Shown: positions 1-7,309 of the stretch, piece after piece
Position numbering within the stretch: position 1 is the first letter of the stretch
Layout: the number at the start of each line of letters is the position of its first letter
Assembly (NCBI GenBank): GCA_003550305.1
Contig: QKYT01000120.1
Coordinates: forward strand, 200,763-211,048
DNA from: Glomus cerebriforme
Lineage: Eukaryota; Glomeromycota; Glomeromycetes; Glomerales; Glomeraceae
DNA: 10,286 nucleotides
Reading direction: 5' to 3'
Program-made: the position numbers and the translations under genes
Notes under the pieces: model-generated
The model's database searches: none
Told to the model about the DNA's origin: nothing
The model's input: the letters and a program-made list of their open reading frames with translations, nothing else

Positions 1-94
1 AAAAAAAAAAAATTAGCTAAAAAAAAATTTTTAAAAAAATAGGTAATAATTATATTAACTAAAAAATAAAGTATTATGTTAAAAATTTAAAACA

Positions 95-1061
95 TTACTT
101 ATAAATTATAATTTTAGCAGTCAATATCTTTTTTATTAGTTTGAAATTCTTTTCAACATCTTTAATCCATTTGAAATTTCTTTACTCTGTTGATCTTTAA
201 GAATTTCTAATATTTTTTCTGTTGTATATATGAGCTAATTATATAACTCTTCATAAATTCATAAATTTTCATCTTCAATTAAGGTATTATTTATGATATA
301 AACTGTCTAAGATTACAAATTTGTGATAAAAAATGCTGAGAAAAGAATATTGATAATGCTAATGGACTTTATCAAAAAATTCAATTCTTATAATTTCTTT
401 TTGCCTTATAAGATATTTGCAAATAAAAAATTGACTGATTAAAAATGCTGAACATCTATAAATCTAATTATCTGTATTAATTAAATATGTATCATGATTA
501 ATTATTCATATAGAAAGTTCTTTTCACTCCTTTTTAAATGCTTTTCTCCATTCTGCCTTTTTTCTTTTTACTAATAATTGTTAAAATCTTCTTTGAAATT
601 GAAAGTTTATCATTACAACCTACTCTAACTATAAAATCCAATGGTTTGAATTATACCACTCATTTCACAAATACACCCAAAGCCATGATAAAGAATGTTA
701 TTTACAAAAATAATAAATTTCTTCTACTACCAATTTCCAAATAGAAGCTGAAGAAAGAAATTACCCAACAAATGTTAGAATAAGTAAATGCTAATGCAAG
801 TATTTATTCATTAATTTCCAAAGTGATAAACGAAATTCCTTTAGACAAAAAATTATTTTGCCTTTATTTAAAGATGATCTAAATGATAAATCAACAAAAG
901 AAAATAATTGTTAAACTGTTACTTCATCATAATTAATCTGTTGTGGTTTTTTATTGTTTATCAATCTTGCTTCTATAGCTTTTTTGATATGCCAAAGACA
1001 TAGCTGCACTTTGACATTCTTCCAAATAAAACGGACTTTATGCAAAATCTTTGTTAAAAAA
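95..1061 (-). pseudogene. Decayed MULE-type transposase, 3' half
   Basis: This is a relic of a Mutator-like (MULE) transposase, which would cut and rejoin DNA as a DDE enzyme. Read on the minus strand, one frame carries family landmarks in order from about 1020 to 330. They are VKVQLCLWHIKKAIEARL near 965-1012 (the C-x-W-H motif after the second catalytic Asp), FCLKEFR near 830-850, an EIYYFCK / WLWVYL / NEWY block near 645-715, AEWRKAFKK near 525-555, and a SWIM-zinc-finger-like CSAFLISQFFICKY near 416-458 with its first Cys and last His lost. A shifted frame holds TTEKILEILKDQQSKE (175-225). The original frame then resumes with NFKWIKDVEKNFKLIKK (128-178), and the tail may end at the TAA at 95-97. 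About twelve in-frame stops interrupt it. Upstream, only a short FFNKDFA piece (1041-1061) survives in another frame, and the N-terminal half with the first catalytic residues is absent. Family assignment rests on recall of MULE sequences; the motif order is seen directly. Confidence 0.75.
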
Positions 1062-1090
1062 ATTCAGGCTCAAGATTAGAGGTATACTAT

Positions 1091-1165
1091 CAATCCAGAT
1101 ATCCGATGATCCATCCGAAAAATGACTATGTTTGTATCACCGGTTTGACCGGATGATCCGGATTG
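1091..1165. repeat. Small inverted-repeat element (MITE-like), CAATCC ends
   Basis: The left end begins CAATCCAGATATCCGATGATCC. The right end, read as reverse complement from 1165, begins CAATCCGGATCATCCGG, so the two ends are imperfect terminal inverted repeats of a ~75-bp element. It is locally GC-rich compared with its surroundings and contains the near-palindrome CGGATGATCCG (1150-1160). It sits exactly between the truncated 5' side of the MULE relic and the tandem array. No target-site duplication is evident. It could be a MITE or only a recurring intergenic repeat. Confidence 0.4.
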
Positions 1166-1185
1166 TTAATCTGAAAGGCGTCCCC

Positions 1186-1498
1186 GTTCCTAATGACAAA
1201 AAAAAATGAAAATTCCCTTCTCCCAACTTACCTTTATAGCCCAAGCCAAAATCCAGGTCCAAGAAGGCGTCCCCTATAGAAAAAAAGAAAAAGGAACGTT
1301 AATGTCATTCCTAATGACAAAAAAAAAACGAAAATTCCCTCCTCCCAACTTACTTTTATAGCCCAAGCCGAAATCCAGGTCCAGGAAGGCGTTCCCTATA
1401 GAAAAAAGAAAAGGAACGTTAATGACGTTCCTAATGACAAAAAAAAAAATTCCCTCCTCCCAACTTACCTTTATAGCCCAAGTTGAAATCCAAATCCG
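1186..1498. repeat. Tandem array of a ~120-bp unit (two full copies and one partial)
   Basis: Copy 1 runs 1186-1306, copy 2 runs 1307-1426 and partial copy 3 runs 1427 to about 1498. Each starts with (G/A)TTCCTAATGAC, then an A-run, then AATTCCC..CTCCCAACTTAC, TTTATAGCCCAAG, GAAATCCAGGTCCA and GGCGTYCCCTATAG. The junction of copies 2 and 3 is a palindrome, GGAACGT-taatg-ACGTTCC (1413-1431). Copies differ by scattered substitutions and by A-run length. The minus strand is open across copies 2-3 (1274-1519, 81 codons, with GLGYKSKLGGGNF-type peptides). That open frame is low-complexity repeat translation and I do not call it a gene, although I recall similar peptides in automatic Rhizophagus gene models. 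Confidence 0.85.
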
Positions 1499-1793
1499 TT
1501 TCAAAATCGTTTTTGACATGTTTACGGAATTTATTGTTGAATAATATTTTCCAATACTTTATCAATTATACCTTATTTCAACATAATGTTGGTATATTAT
1601 TTCTTGAATTTCGTTGAAATACCGAGACCATAATCGAAACTTAAATTTCATATGATACATTTGCTATTTGCTACATATTTCGGAGACAATGAGAATAATT
1701 ATGTAATATAATATGAGAAACTCTTACGCCACACAGACCCTTGTGTAATGATCAGTATTACGCATGCATCTAAATTCCGGATCGATAATTCAT
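1499..1793. other. Non-coding spacer with nested palindromes
   Basis: No coding stretch was recognised. The only structure seen is CAACAT-a-ATGTTG at 1579-1591, overlapped by ATTTCAAC (1575-1582) paired with GTTGAAAT (1613-1620). These may be the ends of a very short foldback element or chance in AT-rich DNA. Confidence 0.4.
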
Positions 1794-1902
1794 TACAGTC
1801 AATACTCTTTATAACGAACTATTAATAAAATTTAAAAATTTTGAGTTTGGTATATACAGAGTTCATTATAAAGAGGTTCGTTATAACCAGTTTTTGACTG
1901 TA
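1794..1902. mobile_element. Pogo/Tigger-like MITE with TA target-site duplication
   Basis: The element runs from CAGTCAA (1796) to TTGACTG (1900) and is flanked on both sides by TA (1794-1795, 1901-1902), the target-site duplication typical of the Tc1/mariner-pogo superfamily. The inner arms CTCTTTATAACGAAC (1805-1819) and GTTCATTATAAAGAG (1861-1875) pair at 14 of 15 positions. A further GGTTCGTTATAAC lies at 1875-1887. At ~105 bp there is no room for a transposase, so it would be a non-autonomous derivative. The CTC..TATAACGAAC terminal pattern is one I recall from Tigger/JERKY-type pogo elements. Confidence 0.75.
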
Positions 1903-2941
1903 TAATGAAATTTTCAGAGGTTCTGATTGAAAAATATTAGCACACAAAAACAATCCACACTTTCACATCACAAAACAAATATATATACATTGTTAAAAAG
2001 GCCTTAACCATGTTATTAAAAGCGACATAACCAGTCTCGCTTCCTACCTTTATATGATCAAAATGCAGTTAACATGCCAATCTAAATATTTAGAGTCTGA
2101 AAAAATGTTAGCCGGATTTATTTGCCGGTCACATGTTCCTATAAAAAAAAACAATTTATAATTAGTCATCATACAAGTTAGTTTATTTATTAACACATAC
2201 AATAAATTGATTAAATTGATCTCATTGTTTACTATATAGTAAACTCTCTCACCTGTTCATCATCTTAACTATTTTCGTCGTAAACGCCAATGTTTTAACT
2301 TATTTTAATTTAAAGTATTTTTTAATGACGAGATGTTTATTTTTTAAGAGGTGGTTTTCGTTGGCAATTTAATAAAATTCTTCGCTCAGTATTATTTTTA
2401 TTTAATTTTTTCATAACTGGGAATAAGAGTAAGAATTTTTGTATCTGACTTTTTCTTGCCTTTACTTAGTTATGTTAATTGATTTAGCACGGAGAACTTC
2501 CCCATTCAACATTTTTCGGAGTAGAGAAAAAGAAATGCTAAATTCTTTCTGAGCGACCTTCTGCAGTTATGCTTGCTCCATAACAAATTCTTACATAGAA
2601 CCATTCATTAAAAATCAATTATATAAATTTTTTTTTTGTTGTGTAATTTTTCATAAAAGATGTAGTTCTATATTTACATATGCATGTTTGACTAACAAGA
2701 ATCCCAGATTATCAATATCGTACTATGACAAAAAAAATTTTGTCCCTTTATTAAAAAGTGGATTTTTAACTATATTTGAACTATTTAATACAAAGTATTC
2801 TTAAATATTAAAAAATTAATAATCATCAAATTGAATGAAAATAATACTGTACATTAAGAGTCAAACTATATATATCAAATGTTTTCTCTAATAATATACG
2901 ATAAAGAATTATTATTAATTATTATTATTATTATAATTTTG
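1903..2941. other. Long AT-rich intergenic region, no gene seen
   Basis: About 1 kb without a convincing coding stretch on either strand. It holds A- and T-runs and an ATT/TTA microsatellite (about 2909-2936) just past the stop codon of gene 1, which probably lies in or beside that gene's 3' untranslated region. No domain-like peptide, tRNA or clear inverted repeat was recognised. Confidence 0.5.
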
Positions 2942-3819
2942 TTATAAATCATCTAAATCATCTTCTTCGGGAGCTTCTTTCTTTTTTCTTTTATGTGCAT
3001 AAGCTGAAATTACAATAGCAAAATACACCTATATTATGATAAAAAGAAATCAATTATTTTAATTAAATTTTTTTTTTTTTTTAAAAAAAAAATATATATA
3101 TATAATACGTACTGACGAAAGGACTGAAATAACAGTAACAGCAATAGAAAGAGTTAATACAGAAGTATATTCTCCATCACATGCATCAATTCGAGTTGAA
3201 GTAATACTACCAGGACCTAAACATTTCTCCAAGATGGTTGATCTATACAGTACAATAACGACAATTGTTACAAAATGACTTATAATGTCAATTCCTACGA
3301 TACAATTTGCTACTTTAGAATATATTGACAACATTCTATATGTATTCTAAATAAAATTAATAAAAAAATATATATAGTTAGTTATGAATGAAATAATGTT
3401 AGCAATAGATTTTTTTTCATTACATACCGTAAAAGTAACAACAAATAATCCAAATAATGCACCGATTGTTATCAATCCATAAAATATAACCATTGAAAGA
3501 GTACATGGAATGATATATCTAAACACTAAACATATTTAAATAAATCATTAGAAATGTATAAAAAAATATATATATATATTTAGAATAAAGTCACTTGCCA
3601 TTTGTTCCTTGGTTTGGTGAGGTAATATATAAAGCATTGCTTACAGATTGAAAAATTCCGTAAATCTTTAAAATTAAAGATTTTGTTAAAAGACCGTACA
3701 TTAAAAAAAAAAAGAAAATTATCGAGAAAAAAAAAACTTACAAGCCATAACGATGATATAATTACAACACCAGCTTTTAACGGAACACAAAAACAACATT
3801 TAGTCAAATGTACATCCAT
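2942..3819 (-). CDS. Four-transmembrane (tetraspan) small protein, gene 1, five exons
   Basis: Exons on the minus strand are 3742-3819, 3595-3665, 3428-3518, 3113-3346 and 2942-3028 (561 nt, 186 aa). Introns are 76, 76, 81 and 84 nt, with donors GTAAGT, GTGACT, GTATGT and GTACGT and acceptors AAAG, TTTAG, TTTAG and TATAG. The start is the ATG at 3819, whose product opens MDVHLTKCCFCVPLKAG, a Cys-rich juxtamembrane motif shared with the two copies to the right. Hydrophobic segments are about residues 17-40, 55-80, 93-114 and 142-167. The TM3-TM4 loop has Cys122 and Cys136, probably a lumenal or extracellular disulfide. The tail from residue 171 is basic then acidic (KRKKKEAPEEDDLDDL) and probably cytosolic. 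It is predicted to be an integral membrane protein. The CC-x-C-x-PL-[KR]-x-G motif vaguely recalls LAPTM4/DUF7027-type tetraspan proteins, but that link is recall only and no function can be assigned. Intron 2 has alternative paired sites, described separately. Confidence 0.85.
3519..3599 (-). promoter_or_regulatory. Tandem alternative splice sites flanking intron 2 of gene 1
   Basis: Read on the minus strand, the exon 2 end is G-GCAAGT-GACT, which offers a GC-AG donor (exon ending 3599) and, four bases on, a GT donor (exon ending 3595). The acceptor side is TTTAG-TGTTTAG-A, giving exon 3 starts at 3525 or 3518. Only two pairings keep the frame. The GT donor with the inner acceptor gives exon lengths 71+91, and the GC donor with the outer acceptor gives 67+98. 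The two products differ only at the junction (GTNGKYII versus GTNVFRYII). The 67+98 pair equals the exon lengths of gene 2. Confidence 0.5.
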
Positions 3820-3988
3820 TTGAGTTGGTTAAATAATTTATTTTTCAAAGTTCACATGTAAATTTTAAAGAAAATAAAGGGAACACGTAAAAATTTTTAA
3901 AGGAAAAATCATCGAACCATTGTGAAAAGGTTCAAAGGATTTAAAATTAGTCGATCGACATATATATATATATTTAAAAATATGTTCC

Positions 3989-4005
3989 TTACGTCATTAA
4001 CGTAA
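3989..4005. promoter_or_regulatory. Palindrome with a TTACGTCA (CRE/bZIP-like) core upstream of gene 1
   Basis: TTACGT (3989-3994) and ACGTAA (4000-4005) form a perfect inverted repeat around a five-base loop, and TTACGTCA matches a CREB/ATF-type half-site context. It lies about 170 bp upstream of the gene 1 start codon, a plausible promoter distance. A second ACGTCA occurs at 4231-4236. Regulation is inferred from motif resemblance only. Confidence 0.25.
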
Positions 4006-4161
4006 CAAACAATTACTTACTTAAGAATAAAGCTCCTTACTCCGCTTATGTAACATTACCGAATATGTCGGAAAATTAAACAATTTTGGCTAAGAAGTTA
4101 ATTTTATTTATCTAATGAATTTACAGAATTAATTGGTTACTGACATTAGCTGATTAGCGTC

Positions 4162-4185
4162 ACTTTAACCCTGCTATGTTAAAGT
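4162..4185. repeat. Perfect 8-bp-arm hairpin
   Basis: ACTTTAAC (4162-4169) and GTTAAAGT (4178-4185) are perfect inverted repeats around an eight-base loop. The overlapping CACTTTAA (4161-4168) also pairs perfectly with TTAAAGTG (4212-4219), so two alternative foldbacks share the left arm. This may be the relic of a short foldback element; no coding context is visible. Confidence 0.4.
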
Positions 4186-5927
4186 TTTTAGTAGTGCTAA
4201 AGGTTTTTTTTTTAAAGTGAAAAAATGATCACGTCATGCTACGGCGTATTACGGACTGCGTCACGTTACTAAAAAGCATAAAAAGCACAAGTTTACCAGT
4301 CCATTAATGGAATTTATTGACTTTATAATCAATTCTGTTAACAATCAACGCTTTGTTTGGGTAAAAAAAAATCATGCATGATAATCCCATGTCAAAAGCC
4401 GCAAAAGCGCATATTATATATACTTTAATTTTAAGTGATTTGTCACTTTATATGTTACACGGTCAACCACATTAAATTTATAATGTTGGGAGAATTACGT
4501 GATTCAACCGGCGTAAATTATGCTCATTTTTTTTTTCTATAATCATCAGTTTACTGAATCTCTCCATTAAAAAACAGCACCAATTATATTTACTGTATAC
4601 GGGAGGTGTCTGTATATTACTGTATATATTTGTAAAAAATACATTTTTTTTTCCTACCCTGATTCTATTTTTACCGGTCAATGTAGCACAATCAGTATCA
4701 CATTAGTGACATTACACGAATTAAGGAGCATAAATGGGGGGGTAATATGTTGCCAAACATCGTACCTCATTTTGAACTAAAATGAAAGTATTCTTTTTTT
4801 TTTTTTTACTAAAGCTAAGCTCTGACTTCCCTTTCACGAAATAAAACTGAATATATTCGATAAATATCCAATGTTCTAAATGTTTAATCATTGCTTTGTT
4901 TTTGTAAAGATAAAAAGACGCTAACGGGTTGACATTTGTAAATTTAAAATAAATTTTTATTTATTGTTCTAAATTCTAAATCACAAAACAATTTTTAAAA
5001 AAGTTCATAATCAAGAATTCCCACATTCAGAAATTTTAATAATTGTCAATCTCATTATTGTCTGATCGATTAAATGCTATGTCTATTTACGATAAAACAA
5101 TAGACGAACTAAAGAAAAAAAAAAGGATTTTTTTCTTATTATTAAGCCTCTTATGCATAAAGGATCATATTCATTTAACATACTTGTTTCTAAAAAGGAT
5201 AATTCACTAAACCATAAAAGGTAATTAAACATGATGTTCGCTTTTTGTTTTCTAATACTGTATGTAACGAAAAAAGTCATGCATTTAATTCATTCGGCTT
5301 TGCATTTCCGGTTTACGCCAAATTTCAGCAGATTACATCATCATATTGAGCAAGTAATCAATAGTATTGAGATAATTAAGTAAAAGTTTCATAAACATAT
5401 TTTCATTAAATATAATTTGTGTCAAAATTTTTTACGTTGAATAATACAAAATTTTCTATTTCTCCAAACTTTACAAAATCTTTGAAGTAGAATGACATTA
5501 TTCCGAGCATAATGCGCTGATGCACATCATGCCAAGCTATGCATTGCTATAAGTGGACACTGATTAAATGTTTTATACACAACATTTAAATAAATAAGCA
5601 TGGATTATCTGTTTAGATTTCTTAGTGGCGCAAACGTAATATTTTCTCCGGAATTAATTTTTAGGCTGAATTTTTATGGAAATAAATGGTTTACTTTGTT
5701 GTAATATTAACTGTTTTGTAAAATGCCAAGGGACATTCATTATACTTCTTGAAGGAGTGTGATGTAGATCTATTAATTTATATATAAATATTAAAAATTT
5801 TCGCTTTCATGATAATTTCCTGAAAAAAAAATTTTCACCTTCAATTGTCTATTTGTTTCAATAAAAGTTCTATAAACACAATATATTTATTATTATACAT
5901 TGGGCTTCAACGACCATACAAAAAAAA

Positions 5928-6773
5928 ATGATAACTAAATGCTGTTTTTGTATTCCATTGAGGCCTGGCGTTGCACTTTTATCATTGTTATGGCTTGTAA
6001 GCTTTTCAATTTTTTTTATTAGATTATACATTTTTATGCATTTCTATATTTGTTTTAATAAAATCTTTCTTCATATAAAATTAATAAGTTCGGTGGTGTT
6101 TCTGTAATTGTAAAATTTTCTTTGGATCTCGCCTCACCAGTTAAAATAAAAAATAGTACGCCGCTTTATTATAATTTTCTTTCTTTCTTTCTTTTTTTTT
6201 TTTTTTTTTTGATTAAAATGAATTTCTAAATAATTTATTTAAAAATTTATTCAGTGTTTACATATAGCATCATATGTATAATCATATTTATGATTACTTA
6301 TGGATTAACAATGATCGGAGCAGCATTTGGATTGTACGTTATAACTTGTGCGGTATGTAATTAAGAAATTAAAGAAATTATAACTACGATCTTTTTAATA
6401 TTCACTTTTAAATTTTTATTTAGAATGAACCTAAATGGATGTCAATATATTCTAAAATAGCATATGTTATTTTAGGAATTATCATTGCTGGTAATATAGC
6501 GGCAATTACTGTTTTTGTGGAGTATAAATCAAAGATCTTGGATAGTTGCTATGGTAATAATACTTCAAATAATTGCGATCAAGAATATAACAACTATTTA
6601 GCAATTGCGATTGGTTCCGCCATTTTTTCAAGCATTTTATCTGTAGGTATTACATTTTTTTTTCCCTGAAAATAATTCTTGATCTAAATAAAAAAAAAAT
6701 CGTTATTATTTTATAGGTACATTTTGCTTTGGTAATCACGGCTCATTCACATAAAATAAATGATGGGGTTTGA
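5928..6773 (+). CDS. Four-transmembrane (tetraspan) small protein, gene 2, five exons
   Basis: Exons are 5928-5996, 6089-6155, 6255-6352, 6424-6642 and 6717-6773 (510 nt, 169 aa). Introns are 92, 99, 71 and 74 nt, with donors GTAAGC, GTACGC, GTATGT and GTAGGT and acceptors AAG, CAG, TAG and TAG. It is a paralog of gene 1. The N-terminus MITKCCFCIPLRPG matches the Cys-rich motif, YGLTMIGAAFGLYV matches TM2, MSIYSKIA matches the start of exon 4, and VHFALVITAHSHK matches exon 5. Hydrophobic segments are about residues 14-35, 50-78, 91-113 and 135-160. The TM3-TM4 loop carries Cys120 and Cys129 with an N-N-T sequon nearby. The tail ends after HKINDGV and lacks gene 1's acidic C-terminus. Exon 2 is the least conserved part, and its weak GTACGC donor makes that junction the least certain. 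Intron 2 carries a (TTTC)n/T-rich tract. No known function is recognised; copy decay cannot be excluded, although no stop interrupts the model. Confidence 0.75.
6177..6210 (+). repeat. TTTC microsatellite and T-run inside intron 2 of gene 2
   Basis: Several TTTC units grade into a long T-run within the 99-nt intron. It serves as an extended polypyrimidine stretch upstream of the CAG acceptor (6252-6254) and is likely to vary in length between isolates. Confidence 0.6.
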
Positions 6774-7309
6774 AATCCCGCTTGTAAAAAAAAAAAAAAA
6801 ATTTAGAAATTTATCAATTCAATTATTATATAATATTTATTTTCAAGCATGTACTATAGATATATATAATTACTATGTAGCTATTAAAGGAAATAATCCA
6901 GAGCATTTTTTTTTTCTTTTGATTCTATTTAATAATAAATTTATAACGCATCTGTTTGTTTGTCGGGTTGTCAAAAAAAAAATAGAATTCATTGTTTAAT
7001 CTCATCATTTATTAATTGATCCATATATTGTATAACTAAAACAGGATTTTTAAGTTCGCCAAGCTTTATTATGCGGTGCCACAGAATAGACAACAGAAGG
7101 TTCGCCCATACTGTGCTACTCTATATTTAGAATTAGATTATCAGTTACAAAATCAAAAAGAGAGATGATTCTCGTGCATAACGTTTGTTTATGGTTTTTC
7201 TCGAAAGTTTATAAAGTAACTTCTTTTCCAAAAAAAAAGAAAAGAAAAAATCCTATAGATTTCTTTTAAGAAAAAAAATTATGTAAAGAACTCCAAAATG
7301 CTTGCATAA
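6774..7309. other. Spacer between gene 2 and the pseudogene copy
   Basis: The region is AT-rich with A- and T-runs (6786-6800, 6907-6915, 6974-6982). The plus strand is open over 6760-6999, and the piece from about 6846 reads QACTIDIYNYYVAIKGNNPEHF before running into T-tract translation. That piece looks more protein-like than its surroundings but matches nothing I recognise. A second open, polar segment at 7046-7168 is listed separately. No intact gene is evident. Confidence 0.4.
7046..7168 (+). other. Orphan exon-like open segment (possible terminal exon relic)
   Basis: From ATT at 7046 to the TGA at 7166-7168 the plus strand encodes 40 residues of normal, Gln/Tyr-rich composition (for example KLYYAVPQNRQQKVRPY and LYLELDYQLQNQKER). 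An acceptor-like CAG (7042-7044) precedes it, with CTAAA just upstream. Composition is unlike the T/A-run translation around it, which suggests a real former exon, perhaps a C-terminal tail of a lost tetraspan copy or an alternative last exon of gene 2. No splice route from gene 2 is convincing, because its stop at 6771-6773 comes first. The minus strand is also open here (6989-7120), so strand choice is uncertain. Confidence 0.3.

Larger units (their letters stand above)
3820..5927. other. 2.1-kb divergent intergenic region between genes 1 and 2
   Basis: This region must hold the promoters of both divergent tetraspan genes. No gene was recognised; the open frames at 4478-4681 and 5083-5280 (both minus) have no domain-like content. 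Visible structure includes a (TA)n run (3960-3973), a TTACGTCA-containing palindrome (3989-4005), a strong hairpin (4162-4185), a perfect AAGTGA-TTTG-TCACTT inverted repeat (4433-4448), a G-run (about 4736-4742) and a T-run (4795-4807). A short match to an inverted-repeat element near 9884-9896 lies at 5622-5634. Confidence 0.5.

Noticed and set aside
538..744. Plus-strand open frame of 68 codons with a hydrophobic start
   Set aside because: It is antisense to the in-frame MULE transposase relic on the minus strand. The F/L/I-rich translation is the complement of K/E-rich codons.
110..1080. Apparent stop-codon reassignment: reading TAA/TAG as Gln and TGA as Trp gives long plausible proteins on either strand
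   Set aside because: In DNA this A+T-rich the stop density is near the random expectation, the effect appears on both strands at once, and the minus-strand frame is explained by a MULE relic damaged by G:C to A:T changes. Genes 1 and 2 use the standard code.
1274..1519. 81-codon minus-strand open frame
   Set aside because: It is translation of the tandem repeat: the peptide repeats with the DNA unit and no independent coding evidence exists.
4478..4681. 67-codon minus-strand open frame
   Set aside because: No domain-like composition, no splice or family context, and the length is common by chance in six frames.
5083..5280. 65-codon minus-strand open frame
   Set aside because: Low-information sequence running through A/T tracts; nothing recognisable.
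6761..6785. Possible tRNA T-arm or SINE 3' end (GGGGTTTGAAATCCCGC followed by an A-run)
   Set aside because: The loop is 8 nt instead of 7, the GTTCRA consensus is not met, and no A box, anticodon arm or acceptor stem lies upstream; these bases encode the gene 2 C-terminus.
6760..6999. 79-codon plus-strand open frame overlapping the end of gene 2
   Set aside because: It starts in another frame inside gene 2's last exon and runs through poly-A and poly-T tracts. Only the middle ~22 residues look protein-like, noted in the spacer entry.
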